This document shows, piece by piece, positions 15,337-24,497 of a DNA stretch of 64,000 nucleotides. The DNA lies in contig MTMD02000008.1 of assembly GCA_002010065.2 (NCBI GenBank), forward strand, positions 186,001 through 250,000, in the 5' to 3' direction. Position 1 is the stretch's first letter. Every line of letters begins with the position of its first letter. The notes beneath the pieces are model-generated. The model made no database searches. It had not been told where the DNA came from and saw only the letters and a program-made list of their open reading frames with translations. The translations under genes and the position numbers were made by a program. The stretch comes from Candidatus Pyrohabitans jungbluthii. Lineage in GTDB: Archaea > Hydrothermarchaeota > Hydrothermarchaeia > Hydrothermarchaeales > BMS3B.

Positions 15337-16356
15337 TCAGCAAATCCTGGGCACCGGGTCTGCCAGAGGCCAGTCCAGGATTCTCTTCCCGCCGATCTCT
15401 GTCTCCATTACCACCCTCTTTGGGTGCTCAGAGGTGACCTCCCCTATTATCGCCGCGTTTTTCCCGACTTTTGTGGAGCGAACTGCGCTGAGCACCTCCT
15501 CCGCCTTTTCTCTCTCCACGGCGATTAGCGCTTTGCCCTCGTTGCCCACGCTCAGGGGGTCTATGCCCAGAAGCTCACACGCAGAAAGCACCTCTTCGCG
15601 AATTGGCAGGTCGCTTTCCCGGATTACTATGCCCACATTAGCTTTGGCAGCCCACTCGTTAAGCGCACTCGCGACACCGCCTCGAGTGGGGTCCTTCATC
15701 GCCTTTACCCCGCCTACCCTGAGGGCGCGCTCTACCGCAGGCCATACGGGGGCGACGTCCGACTCAAGCGTTGTCTCAAACTCAAACCCCTCGCGGAAGG
15801 CGAGCAGCGCAGTGCCATGGTCGCCTATAGTGCCGGTGATTATAATCACATCCCCAGGCTCAACACCGGCGTCGGTTATCACCCTTCCCCTTTCAGTTAT
15901 CCCCACGCCTGTAGTGGTGACCACCAGCTTATCCAGCTTTCCTCTCTCCACCACCTTGGTGTCACCTGTGACTATCGCCACGCCGCACTCGCGAGCGGCG
16001 GCATCCATGCTCTTTATAACCTTTTCAAGTTCCTCTTTGGGCAAGCCTTCCTCTATCACCAGCGCCGAGGCTATAGCGAGAGGCTTTGCTCCCATTACCG
16101 CAACGTCGTTAGCCGTGCCGTACACCGCAAGTTTGCCAATATCGCCACCCGGAAAGAAGAGGGGCGAGACGGTGTGCGCGTCGGTGGCGATAACAATCTC
16201 GTAGTCGCCCACGCGGAGCGAAGCGCCGTCATCGAGGGCTTCTAAGCCAACTCCTCCAGCATTCTTGTTTGTTATATTCGCGGCTATCACCTGCTCTATC
16301 AGCTCCTCCATAAGTCTGCCACCGGCGCCGTGGGCGAGAGTAATCTCTTCACTCAA
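15337..16356 (-). CDS. hypE: Carbamoyl dehydratase HypE, [NiFe]-hydrogenase maturation
   Basis: HypE dehydrates the carbamoyl group passed from HypF on its C-terminal cysteine to thiocyanate, the source of the CN ligands of [NiFe] hydrogenase. The 339-residue PurM/AIRS-like protein has the N-terminal HGAGGRLMEELI, TDAHTVSPLFFPGGDIG, DPTRGGVASALNE and the terminal PRIC with Cys as the last residue. This is an intact, functional-looking HypE. No other hyp gene or hydrogenase subunit lies in the window. It overlaps the radical SAM gene upstream by four bases. Confidence 0.95.
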   Translation of the reverse strand: MSEEITLAHGAGGRLMEELIEQVIAANITNKNAGGVGLEALDDGASLRVGDYEIVIATDAHTVSPLFFPGGDIGKLAVYGTANDVAVMGAKPLAIASALVIEEGLPKEELEKVIKSMDAAARECGVAIVTGDTKVVERGKLDKLVVTTTGVGITERGRVITDAGVEPGDVIIITGTIGDHGTALLAFREGFEFETTLESDVAPVWPAVERALRVGGVKAMKDPTRGGVASALNEWAAKANVGIVIRESDLPIREEVLSACELLGIDPLSVGNEGKALIAVEREKAEEVLSAVRSTKVGKNAAIIGEVTSEHPKRVVMETEIGGKRILDWPLADPVPRIC

Positions 16357-17411
16357 AGGGGTACAACCTCCGTCTCAAGTCGATCTGCAGTGGGATACTC
16401 CTCTACTATATAAAAGCGCAGCTCCTTTAAGTACTTTGCAAGCTCTCTTGCAATTTCCCGAGTGGTCTCCAGCCTTCGCTTTTCTTTGTCAACAGCTATT
16501 AAATGAGGTGGTATGTCAAACTCGCGCACCAGGCGCAGCCTCAGCCTCTCCAGGTCTCCATCTGCGTAAACTACGCCCTTGAGCAGAAGGCCCTCTTCTG
16601 TGACCTCCTCATAGGGCTTTGCACTCGCTAAGGCGGTGCGTAGCAGGCGCTGGCGAAGCTGCCCTGCATCTTTATAGCGGGAGGTGCAGAAGTGCACCCT
16701 CGCATCGGCGAACCTCTCCAGCCTCTCCATAGCTTTTAGCGCCGCCTCTCTGCTTCCCACAACTGCGTACGAATCCCCTCGCAGAGAGAAACCCCTCGAC
16801 CTTAAAGCCTGAGCATTTGTGTCCGAGAACTCAAGCTCATTGAGGTTGAGAAACCCTCCCAGTGAAGCAACTCTGGTTGCGATTTCGACAATCTCCTCCT
16901 CTCCATCCGGGAAGGCGGGTATCTCAACCCCAACCTCCAGCCCAATCCGCTTCGCCTTGCGGATGCTCTCCCACACCTGCGTGCGATTCTTCTGTGTGAT
17001 GTGAAACCTCAACTCGTCCAGACCAGCGCTCTTAAGCTTCTGCAGCTCGCCTTCGTCCAGGCAGGTGGCGGTGTACATGTGGATGTGAAACTCCTCACCA
17101 AACTTCGACTTTAAAAGCTGAATGTAGTGTAGAGTTCTTTCCAGCTTCAGCGCAGGATCGCCGCCAGTTATGCCAGCGCCTTCAGCTCGCATGCGAAGTG
17201 CCTCGGCGATTACCTCGGCGTCACTTTTCACAAGCCTCTCGTTAACCCAGGCAACATCTTTGCCGCGGCGCTTCTCTGAGAGAGGGCAGTAGTAGCATCC
17301 TTCGCGGCACAAGCCTGTGACGAAGAGCACAAGCTTCGCTCCCTGCATGCAAAGCTCGCAGCCTCTTGCTAGTTCGCCTATGTACGCGTTGCCTTCCCTG
17401 GTTGTTTGCAT
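16353..17411 (-). CDS. Radical SAM protein (COG2108-type)
   Basis: The 352-residue protein carries the radical SAM cluster motif C35-R-E-G-C39-Y-Y-C42 and GGDPAL, with extra N-terminal cysteines in GCELCMQGAKLVLF. This fits the uncharacterised archaeal COG2108 group, described as related to pyruvate formate-lyase activating enzyme. The C-terminal half (about residues 230-352) is a separate alpha/beta domain. The reaction is unknown. Coupling to hypE (ATGA overlap) hints at a role in metal-enzyme maturation, but that is inferred from position only. Confidence 0.85.
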   Translation of the reverse strand: MQTTREGNAYIGELARGCELCMQGAKLVLFVTGLCREGCYYCPLSEKRRGKDVAWVNERLVKSDAEVIAEALRMRAEGAGITGGDPALKLERTLHYIQLLKSKFGEEFHIHMYTATCLDEGELQKLKSAGLDELRFHITQKNRTQVWESIRKAKRIGLEVGVEIPAFPDGEEEIVEIATRVASLGGFLNLNELEFSDTNAQALRSRGFSLRGDSYAVVGSREAALKAMERLERFADARVHFCTSRYKDAGQLRQRLLRTALASAKPYEEVTEEGLLLKGVVYADGDLERLRLRLVREFDIPPHLIAVDKEKRRLETTREIARELAKYLKELRFYIVEEYPTADRLETEVVPL

Positions 17412-17441
17412 ACCCAGCGAGGGATGTCTAACCTCTGAAAA

Positions 17442-18407
17442 TCACCGCAGGTGGATGCACTCCCCGTAAATTATACGCCTCTGCTTGCCCGCGTCGGTTT
17501 TGAGGATGAGGGCGCCTTCCTCGTCTATCTTCACTGCTTCGCCCTCTATCGTTTCCCTGGGTGTGAGTATCCTTACCCTTTTGCCCAGAGTGGAGCACAG
17601 GTCTTCCCAGTCTATCAGCAGGCTTTGCATTCCCCCTTTAAGAAAAATCTCATATGAGCGCTCAAACTCATTGAGAAGCTCTGCCAGGAGCCGGTTCCTA
17701 TCCACATTTTTACCAAGCTCCTCAACCAGCGAAGTGGCACCGGAGCGAATCTCCTCTGGGAAACTCTGGGTGGAGTTGTTCGCGTTTATCCCTACCCCTA
17801 CCACGAGGAAGTTGAGCATGTCCAGCTCCGCCTCCACCTCAGTTAAAATTCCGCACACCTTCCTATCATGAATCAGCACATCGTTGGGCCATTTTATACT
17901 AGCGTCGACGTGGTAAAGCCTGCGCAGCGTCTTTGCAACGCCTGCACCGAAAATCAGTGTGATTTTAGGAGCTTCCTCAGGCGCTATGTTTGGCCGCAGA
18001 ATGAGGGAAAACCACAGCCCACCCCGCGGCGAGAGCCACACTCTGCCCACCCTGCCTCTGCCATGGGTCTGCTCCTCCGCTATGACAACGCTCCCCTCCT
18101 CTTCCTCTGAGCGGGCAAGCTCCTTCGCAAGGTCGTTGGTCGAAGCTACGCGTTCGTGAATGTAGAGCCTCCTACCAAATCTTCTCGCCTTAAGATACCT
18201 TCTTATCTCCGATTCTAGGAGCAGGTCAGGCATGCTCGTAAGGCGATAACCCTGTTTACCAACTTCGATTTCCACCCCCCTCGCCTTTAGCGTGCGAATC
18301 TGCTTCCATATTGCTGTCCTGCTCACCCCAAGCTTGGTTGCAAGTTCCTCGCCTGAGATATAGCTTCCCAGGCGTTGCATGAGTATGCGCAGAAGCTCCT
18401 CCCGCAT
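17442..18407 (-). CDS. birA: Biotin--protein ligase with HTH domain (BirA)
   Basis: BirA attaches biotin to the biotin-carrier domain of carboxylases and, with its N-terminal winged helix, can repress biotin genes. The HTH is seen in LGSYISGEELATKLGVSRTAIWKQIRTLKARG. The ligase domain has ASTNDLAK, GRGRVGRVW (biotinoyl-AMP loop) and KWPNDV with the catalytic lysine, and a C-terminal SH3-like domain. I start at the ATG at 18407, about 27 bases from a TATAA element, rather than the TTG at 18425. The biotin carboxylase subunit is encoded two genes away. Confidence 0.93.
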   Translation of the reverse strand: MREELLRILMQRLGSYISGEELATKLGVSRTAIWKQIRTLKARGVEIEVGKQGYRLTSMPDLLLESEIRRYLKARRFGRRLYIHERVASTNDLAKELARSEEEEGSVVIAEEQTHGRGRVGRVWLSPRGGLWFSLILRPNIAPEEAPKITLIFGAGVAKTLRRLYHVDASIKWPNDVLIHDRKVCGILTEVEAELDMLNFLVVGVGINANNSTQSFPEEIRSGATSLVEELGKNVDRNRLLAELLNEFERSYEIFLKGGMQSLLIDWEDLCSTLGKRVRILTPRETIEGEAVKIDEEGALILKTDAGKQRRIIYGECIHLR

Positions 18408-18429
18408 AAAAACTATTTTATCCAAGAGG

Positions 18430-18436
18430 TTATAAA
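18430..18436 (-). promoter_or_regulatory. TATA element for birA
   Basis: TTATAAA-like sequence in the short divergent region between birA and the cupin gene. It lies about 27 bases from the birA ATG at 18407, fitting a leaderless mRNA. Because the cupin gene starts at 18446, its own promoter must overlap birA coding sequence (an ATTTTATCC stretch at about 18414-18423). Confidence 0.4.
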
Positions 18437-18445
18437 AATGTAATT

Positions 18446-18787
18446 ATGAAGGAAAAGCTCAAAATCTTCCGCAGAGGTGAGGGGGAGAAGGAGATAAATC
18501 TTGGCTCGGGTCCAATACGTCTGCTTGTGCGCAGTCGCTTACTCGAGGGTATGGTGGTTGAGCTTGAGCCGAAAGCTGAGATACCAAAGGTCTACTCCCA
18601 CGAGGGCGAAGAGCTTAGAATAGTGCTCGAAGGCGAAATTGAGGTAGAGGTGGAAGGGAAGCGCTACCTTCTTAAGGAGGGGGACTTCATGTGGTTCGAC
18701 TCCAGCTTAAGACACAGGATAAGGAACCCCACCGATAAAAAGGCGGTGTACTTCTCTGTCAACTCGCCCCCTTCGCTTGAGTGGTAA
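18446..18787 (+). CDS. Cupin-domain protein
   Basis: A single cupin_2 barrel of 113 residues. The metal-binding region is YSHEGEELRIVLEGEIEVEVEG (motif 1, with H and E residues) and GDFMWFDSSLRHRIRN (motif 2). It lacks an HTH and may be a stand-alone small-molecule binder or enzyme; the ligand is unknown. It is divergent from birA and converges on the biotin carboxylase gene with no gap. Confidence 0.85.
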   Translation: MKEKLKIFRRGEGEKEINLGSGPIRLLVRSRLLEGMVVELEPKAEIPKVYSHEGEELRIVLEGEIEVEVEGKRYLLKEGDFMWFDSSLRHRIRNPTDKKAVYFSVNSPPSLEW

Positions 18788-20284
18788 CTACTCCCTCTCG
18801 TACTTCTCCTCGGATTTTCTTTTTGCAGCGTCGATGTACATGCTAACCGCCGTTGCTATGGCTGCGACGCGTTTATCCTCGCGGAAAGCCTCGGCCAACC
18901 TCGCTTCGCGTGCTTCGTCCTCCTTTATTATCTCGGGTATCTTTGCGAGGATGTTCTGCTCCTCTATGAAGTTGGTAGAAAGCTCACCTCTGCGGAAAGC
19001 CTCATTGCGCATCACCGCTTTGTGGAAGGGGATGTTGGTTTTTACGCCTGTTATTATATACTCGCTAAGGGCGCGCTCCATTCTCGCAATCGCCTCTTCT
19101 CGAGTTCTTCCCCACACGACGAGTTTTGAAATCATGGAATCGTAGTAGGGCGGAATTGTGTAGCCCATCCTTATGCCAGAGTCTATTCTAACTCCAGGAC
19201 CTCCGGGGGAGCGATAGCGGGTTATTTTTCCAGGCGAAGGTGCAAAGTCGTTCAGCGGATCCTCGGCGTTAATCCTGCACTCTATTGCATGCCCAAAGAG
19301 GGGCACCTCGCTCTGCTCATATTCTATTGCCTCTCCCGCAGCTATTAGTATCTGCTCCTTAACTATGTCTATGCCGGTGGTGCGCTCTGTTATGGGGTGC
19401 TCCACCTGCAGGCGGGTGTTCATCTCAAGGAAGTAAAACTCCCCCTGGGAGTAGATGAACTCCACTGTGCCCGCGTTGGTATATTTTATGGACTCCGCGG
19501 CTTTGACCGCTAAGCCGCCGATGCGCTCTCTAAGCTCCGGCGTAACAATGGGCGAGGGGCACTCCTCAATAAGCTTCTGATGCCTGCGCTGTATAGAGCA
19601 CTCGCGCTCGTTGAGGTGAAGCGTCTTGCCGTGCTTATCAGCGAGAACCTGAAATTCTATGTGCCTGGGGCGAGAGAGGAACTTTTCAATGAAAAGCGTT
19701 GCATCACCAAAGGCGGACTTAGCCACGCTTTTCGCAGACTCTATCGCCTGCTCCAGTTCAGCCTCGCTTTTGACAACCTTCATCCCTATTCCGCCGCCGC
19801 CTGCAGAGGCCTTGAGCACAATGGGATAGCCTATCTCTTCAGCTATTGCCTTGGCTTCTTCAACATCGCGAACCTCGCCCTCGCTACCTGGCACCACAGG
19901 TACGCCCGCCTTCTTCATGGTCTTCCTTGCCTCAATCTTGCTCCCCATGAGTTCGACAGCTTTGCTCGAAGGGCCTATGAAGGTTATGCCGTGCTTTTCG
20001 CAGGCTCGCACAAATTTCGCATTCTCAGCCAGGAAGCCGTAGCCCGGGTGGATTGCATCTGCGCCGCTCTTCTCTGCCACATCTAGAATTGCGTCGATAT
20101 TCAGGTAGCTCTGGCTCGGGGGTGCAGCTCCAATCAGGTAAGCCTCGTCAGCATACTTCGCATGAAGCGCGTGCTTATCTGCTTCAGAATACACTGCTAC
20201 AGTGGGTATGCCAAGCTCCCTGCATGCGCGCATCACGCGAACTGCAATTTCTCCCCTGTTTGCAACAAGGATTTTACCGAACAT
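18788..20284 (-). CDS. Biotin carboxylase subunit (acetyl-CoA or pyruvate carboxylase subunit A)
   Basis: This ATP-grasp enzyme carboxylates biotin on a carrier protein using bicarbonate. The 498-residue protein starts [25 protein letters not shown] and has the glycine-rich ATP loop [22 protein letters not shown], the catalytic [26 protein letters not shown] and a C-terminal biotin-carboxylase domain. Archaea use it as PycA of pyruvate carboxylase or AccC of acyl-CoA carboxylase. With no transferase subunit or carrier in the window, I cannot choose. The nearby birA fits a biotin-dependent pathway. Confidence 0.93.
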   Translation of the reverse strand: MFGKILVANRGEIAVRVMRACRELGIPTVAVYSEADKHALHAKYADEAYLIGAAPPSQSYLNIDAILDVAEKSGADAIHPGYGFLAENAKFVRACEKHGITFIGPSSKAVELMGSKIEARKTMKKAGVPVVPGSEGEVRDVEEAKAIAEEIGYPIVLKASAGGGGIGMKVVKSEAELEQAIESAKSVAKSAFGDATLFIEKFLSRPRHIEFQVLADKHGKTLHLNERECSIQRRHQKLIEECPSPIVTPELRERIGGLAVKAAESIKYTNAGTVEFIYSQGEFYFLEMNTRLQVEHPITERTTGIDIVKEQILIAAGEAIEYEQSEVPLFGHAIECRINAEDPLNDFAPSPGKITRYRSPGGPGVRIDSGIRMGYTIPPYYDSMISKLVVWGRTREEAIARMERALSEYIITGVKTNIPFHKAVMRNEAFRRGELSTNFIEEQNILAKIPEIIKEDEAREARLAEAFREDKRVAAIATAVSMYIDAAKRKSEEKYERE

Positions 20285-20315
20285 GATTTAGGCATCTCCT
20301 GCGCGCTTTTTATAA

Positions 20316-20753
20316 TTATCGAGGCACCCTGCGTAGCACCACCTTAACCAAAGGAAGCCCGCGCTCACAAGAAAGCTTTGCACCGGAATCTTTAATCATA
20401 ACCACGTCGCCAACTTTAAGTCCCTCGGGGGAGCAGAGCAGGTAATTCTCGCACAGCACTTTATTGCAAGCGACCGGCGAATACACTAGCTTTGCGCCGA
20501 TGAGCGCCTTCCTCGGCTCTATTCCTGCCTCAACCTCCGCCTCCTCCACCTCGACAACCACAGCCTCGCCATAGACGGCACAGGTATGGCTTTTCTTCCT
20601 TACCCCGACGACGCGGTACTTCCTCCCAGCCTCAAGGTTCTCCAAGCAGGTTTTGCTGAGCTTGCACTCTGCGCATTCTTCCGCTGCGCCGTAGTGGATA
20701 AAGAGGTATCCCTCCTTTGCAGACCTCTTATCTATAAGCGTGATCGGCATCAT
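20316..20753 (-). CDS. UPF0179 family protein
   Basis: This 145-residue archaeal protein is recognised as UPF0179 from ECAECKLSKTCLENLEAGRKYRVVGVRKKSHTC and the later conserved cysteines in PVACNKVLCENYLLCSPEG. The many conserved cysteines suggest a metal or Fe-S site. Function is unknown. It overlaps egsA (starting upstream) by four bases, so the two are probably translated together. Confidence 0.85.
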   Translation of the reverse strand: MMPITLIDKRSAKEGYLFIHYGAAEECAECKLSKTCLENLEAGRKYRVVGVRKKSHTCAVYGEAVVVEVEEAEVEAGIEPRKALIGAKLVYSPVACNKVLCENYLLCSPEGLKVGDVVMIKDSGAKLSCERGLPLVKVVLRRVPR

Positions 20754-21793
20754 ATTACCCCTGTTACCTTTGCAACCTTCTCTGCCTTATCTCTACTCAG
20801 ATTCACGTGCTCAAGGATGGTGTAGCGGTGCGGGCGTATTTCGCGCGCCTTCACAAGCGCCTCAACCACCTCTCTCCTGCTCACCCCTAGCTCCTCTGCG
20901 CATGTGGGTGCACCTATTTCGCTGAGCGCGCTGCGTATGCGCTGCCAGTCGCCGCCATGGAGGTACATCATCATTATTGTTCCCACTCCACACTGCTCGC
21001 CGTGGAGCGCGGGCTTCTCGGCTATCATATCCAGAGCGTGGCTGAACTTGTGCTCAGAACCAGAGCCAGGGCGGGAGCTGCCAGCGATGCTCATAGCTAC
21101 GCCGCAGGATATGAGCGCCTTCACAACCTTGCGGATACCCTCGCGGGAGCTGCGAATCTCCCCGGCGGAGCGCATAACTATTTTTGCGCTCATCCTAGAT
21201 AAGGCGATTGAATACTCGCTTATCTCCTCGCCAGTAACACGGTGGGCAAGCTCCCAGTCACGCGTCGCCGTGAACTTTGAAATCACGTCCCCACATCCGC
21301 TGGCGGTAAGGCGATAGGGTGCTGAGTCTATAATCTCTATATCTGCAAGCACACCAAGCGGCGCAATTGCTTCCTTTGAGACTGTGCCATTCTTGTCCTT
21401 TATAGAGGCACGAGAGCTTGCGACTCCATCATGGCTCGCCGCTGTCGGCACACTCAAAAACTCCACACCAAGCCTCTTTGCTACCAGCTTGGCTACGTCT
21501 ATCACCTTGCCTCCTCCCACACCCACAAGGAATTCTGCGCCTAAGCTGCGTGCTGCCTCAAGCGCTTCCTCGACAGCTTCAAAGCTCGCCTCCCTCAGCC
21601 CGAAAACCTCAACCTCATGCTCCTCCCCCAGGATTTCCGCAGCGCGCGCCCCCGCAACCTTTGCAGTGGCGCTTCCTGTAAGAAGAAGGCAGCGGTTCCC
21701 GAGCTTTAACTGCGCCACCAGTTGATTAAGCTTGCCCAGCACGCCTTCACCCACGAGCACAGCTCTCGGAAGCTGCATCAGCTTGGTGCGCAT
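20750..21793 (-). CDS. egsA: sn-Glycerol-1-phosphate dehydrogenase
   Basis: EgsA reduces dihydroxyacetone phosphate to sn-glycerol-1-phosphate, the backbone of archaeal ether lipids. The 347-residue protein has the NAD(P) loop VGVGGGKVIDVAKL, SVPTAASHDGVASSRASI and metal-binding residues in SGSEHKFSHALD and ALHGEQCGVG. This is a strong archaeal marker. I choose the ATG at 21793, with a TATATAA element about 28 bases upstream and a leaderless mRNA, rather than a start 21 bases earlier. Confidence 0.95.
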   Translation of the reverse strand: MRTKLMQLPRAVLVGEGVLGKLNQLVAQLKLGNRCLLLTGSATAKVAGARAAEILGEEHEVEVFGLREASFEAVEEALEAARSLGAEFLVGVGGGKVIDVAKLVAKRLGVEFLSVPTAASHDGVASSRASIKDKNGTVSKEAIAPLGVLADIEIIDSAPYRLTASGCGDVISKFTATRDWELAHRVTGEEISEYSIALSRMSAKIVMRSAGEIRSSREGIRKVVKALISCGVAMSIAGSSRPGSGSEHKFSHALDMIAEKPALHGEQCGVGTIMMMYLHGGDWQRIRSALSEIGAPTCAEELGVSRREVVEALVKAREIRPHRYTILEHVNLSRDKAEKVAKVTGVI

Positions 21794-21817
21794 AAAAAAT
21801 AGAAGAGATTTCAAAGA

Positions 21818-21825
21818 TTATATAA
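21818..21825 (-). promoter_or_regulatory. TATA box of egsA
   Basis: TTATATAA lies in the short gap between the response regulator gene and egsA, centred about 28 bases before the egsA ATG. This decides the start chosen for egsA. Confidence 0.5.
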
Positions 21826-21830
21826 CTTTG

Positions 21831-22199
21831 CTATTTCTGGAGTAGCGATTCAATTGTGCGAAACAGCTTCGCCATGTTTATCGGCTTGTCAACATGTGCA
21901 TCTGCCCCTGCTTCCCTGCTCTCCTCCTTGGTCTCCGGCTCTACCATCACTGTAAGTATTATCACCGGGATGTCCTTAAGCGTGGGATCTGACTTGATAA
22001 CCCTGCACGCCTCTATTCCAGACATCCCCGGCATCATGAGGTCGAGGATGATAAGGTCTGGTCTATCGCCAGAGCGAAGCTTTTCTATGGCCTCCTCCGC
22101 ACTCTCATAGAGGTCCACCTCGTACCCTCGCTTATTCAGGATTTTTGAGAGTATAGCCCTTATATCTGGCTCGTCGTCCACAACCATTATCCTCGCCAT
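21831..22199 (-). CDS. Single-domain response regulator (CheY-like)
   Basis: A 122-residue receiver domain with no output domain. It has the acidic pair in VVDDEPD, phospho-acceptor D53 in LIILDLMMPGMSG, T83 and K105 in VDKP. It follows the histidine kinase gene with overlapping reading (the kinase stop is inside its ribosome-binding region), so the two form a two-component pair. The ATG at 22199 has GGGTGA in front. How it passes on the signal is unknown; binding to another protein is likely. Confidence 0.93.
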   Translation of the reverse strand: MARIMVVDDEPDIRAILSKILNKRGYEVDLYESAEEAIEKLRSGDRPDLIILDLMMPGMSGIEACRVIKSDPTLKDIPVIILTVMVEPETKEESREAGADAHVDKPINMAKLFRTIESLLQK

Positions 22200-22200
22200 A

Positions 22201-23562
22201 CTACTCACCCTTTGGTAATTTTGTCCAGAAGATGCTTCCCCTGGGAACGTTGTCCTCTACGCCTACTTCACCACCGTGCAGCTCTGCCACGCGTTTGGCT
22301 ATCGCCAGCCCCAAACCTGAGCCTTTCACACCACCTCTACCTCCTCTGCTGAACCTGTCAAATATTGTTACCTTCTGCTCCTCCGGTACACCAGGCCCAT
22401 AGTCTGCGAAGCTTATCTTCCAGTAGTCTCCTTCTTCCTCTGCGGAAATCATCACCTTCTGTCCTTGCCTAGCGTATTTAATGGCATTGCTGAGGAAGTT
22501 CCCGAAGATTTCCTCAACTATTGGGTTAGCCTTTACCGGCAGACTTCTGTCGATTCTGTTTTCTACGCTCATGCCAGCTTCGCTGAGCATTGGTTTGAAC
22601 TCCTGTACCACGTCAGAGATAACCTCAGCAAGATCCATCTCCACTTTTTTGATTTTCTCCATGCTGGCGAGCTTTGAAAACTTTGTGGCATTCTCTATCA
22701 CTTCAATAATCCTCCCTGCATTCCTGCGGATTGCCATTATTGTTTCTGAGTCTATTCCATCGCCCTGAGCCTGCTCAGCGTACCCCTTTATTATACTTGC
22801 ATAGTTCATGAGGTCATGATGAAGGATATCTATAAAAAGGTCTTTAAGCTCGTTGCTTTGCTTCAATTTCTCTGCATAATCCCTTAGTTTCTCCTCTGTC
22901 CTCTTCAGCGGGGTTATGTCTGAAAGAGTCGCAATTGTGACTGTGATATCTCCTTTATCATCGAAAATCGGAGATATACTGACGAGTACGTCTTTTATTT
23001 TTCCATTCACATCTGAAATCTCTGTTTCAAGGGTAAATGGAACACTTTGTGGTTTGTATATCGCCTGCATGAACTGCCGAGAGCACTCCTCACCACAGTA
23101 ATTCGTAATCGGTGTGCCGATTATATCATCGACGCTTGATCCAAAGAGCTCAGCCGCCTTGGAATTAGCATAGATTATACGCCCCTCCCTGTCGAGGGTT
23201 ATCACGCTCTCATTCATCATTTCCACCAGAGTTCTGTATTTCTTCTCAGACTCCACCAAGGCTCTCTCTGCTTTTGCCTTGCTTTTAAAGTAATCTGAAA
23301 TATAAAGCACACCAGCTATCATGAGTACTGAAATTACAAGTGCCACAAGCTCTGGCAGCACGCCTGTAAAAATCTCCCCGGCACCGTAGTAAAGGGCAAG
23401 GAGGGAGATGAGCCTCCTTAATCCCATGAAAAGAAAGGCGATGCTCAGAAGAAGCCATCCTCTTGATTTTGTGACCCCCACCAGGTGAAAAGCAATGTAT
23501 GCAGCAATAAACTGGAGTAAGGCTGAGAGAGACAATATACTCGCAGTTAAACTATCGACCAT
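22201..23562 (-). CDS. Membrane-bound PAS sensor histidine kinase
   Basis: The 453-residue kinase has three N-terminal membrane helices (about residues 8-30, 37-58 and 68-90), a short coiled linker, a PAS domain (about 105-215, with YANSKAAELFG), and a kinase core. The phospho-acceptor is H249 in DILHHDLMNY, followed by NFLSNAIKYA, DYGPGVPEE, and GSGLGLAIAKRVAELHGG. The core is closely similar to the partial kinase at the start of the window. It is cotranscribed with the CheY-like regulator downstream. A TATA-like element near 23622 may serve it and the divergent DUF63 gene. Confidence 0.93.
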   Translation of the reverse strand: MVDSLTASILSLSALLQFIAAYIAFHLVGVTKSRGWLLLSIAFLFMGLRRLISLLALYYGAGEIFTGVLPELVALVISVLMIAGVLYISDYFKSKAKAERALVESEKKYRTLVEMMNESVITLDREGRIIYANSKAAELFGSSVDDIIGTPITNYCGEECSRQFMQAIYKPQSVPFTLETEISDVNGKIKDVLVSISPIFDDKGDITVTIATLSDITPLKRTEEKLRDYAEKLKQSNELKDLFIDILHHDLMNYASIIKGYAEQAQGDGIDSETIMAIRRNAGRIIEVIENATKFSKLASMEKIKKVEMDLAEVISDVVQEFKPMLSEAGMSVENRIDRSLPVKANPIVEEIFGNFLSNAIKYARQGQKVMISAEEEGDYWKISFADYGPGVPEEQKVTIFDRFSRGGRGGVKGSGLGLAIAKRVAELHGGEVGVEDNVPRGSIFWTKLPKGE

Positions 23563-23677
23563 TCATTCCCCTCTTTTTAATTTCAGAGACTTGAAGCTAC
23601 TATTATATCTGTACACACAAATATTTATATCATTGGGATGATTTTGTGGTGCATCTCAGTAGCTAAAAGGTGAAAAC

Positions 23678-24442
23678 ATGGCTGTTTATACACCCCTCGA
23701 CTACGCGAAGAGTTTTGTCATTCTCATAACCATCCTGTGGCTCCTGAGAAGGTACCTTTTTACTAGAATCGCCCTGGACAGGGAGTTCATGCTGGCTTTG
23801 ATCCCGCCCATAGTGTTGGCGATAACCATTCGCCTTCTCGTAGACGCGGGCGTTTATGAAAAGTCCCAGTGGTGGAGTGTGACCCCGGGCATCTACGTGC
23901 TTGGCGTTGTCTATGGCTCGATGCTTGTTGGGGTAGGTTTGCTCGTGCAGGAGAGGTATGGAATAAGGTACTGGAAGGTTGTACTCGTCCTTGGCGCTGC
24001 CACAATACCCTATTTTCTACTAAAGCTCATCGCTGAAATGACATCTCCGCTAAGGTTCTTTTATCCTGTCGCCCTGGCGGCGTCGCTTACGCTTGTGGTT
24101 GGAGGTATCGCAAGGGTTGCTAGCGTGGACTTTCTTCGCACCCCTGACAACCTAGGCATAATCTTCGCTCACCTCTTAGATGCCAGTGGGACCTTCATAG
24201 GCATAGACTACTTCCACTTCAGTGAGGAACACATTCTGCCAGAGATTTTCATCAACCTCGCTGGCACCGCTGCGGTCATGATACCCCTGAAGCTGGTTGT
24301 TGTTGGGACAGCGCTCTACCTCCTTGAGAAGTGGAGGCAGGAGGAGGGTGAGGATGTTTACTACCGGATCATCAAGATAACCATGTTCATCCTTGGTCTG
24401 GGACCAGGAACAAGAAACTCCCTCCTCCTGACTTTGGTTTAG
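23678..24442 (+). CDS. DUF63 family archaeal membrane protein
   Basis: The 254-residue protein has about seven hydrophobic segments and the pattern typical of DUF63: FAHLLDASGTFIGIDYFHFSEEHILPEIFINLAGTAAVMIPLKL. The family is found in archaea and its function is unknown. The conserved His, Asp and Glu residues near the membrane could bind metal. The start has GGTGA four bases upstream. The KaiC-like gene 55 bases downstream has its own TATA-like box. Confidence 0.82.
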   Translation: MAVYTPLDYAKSFVILITILWLLRRYLFTRIALDREFMLALIPPIVLAITIRLLVDAGVYEKSQWWSVTPGIYVLGVVYGSMLVGVGLLVQERYGIRYWKVVLVLGAATIPYFLLKLIAEMTSPLRFFYPVALAASLTLVVGGIARVASVDFLRTPDNLGIIFAHLLDASGTFIGIDYFHFSEEHILPEIFINLAGTAAVMIPLKLVVVGTALYLLEKWRQEEGEDVYYRIIKITMFILGLGPGTRNSLLLTLV

Positions 24443-24497
24443 TTTTAAAAGCCTCCACTGAAAAATATAAATAGGGACTGGGGGATAATTAAATGCA

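Noticed and set aside
15266-16204. 312-codon plus-strand frame opposite hypE
   Set aside because: It is rich in Ser, Thr and Pro, lacks motifs, and lies fully antisense to a convincing HypE.
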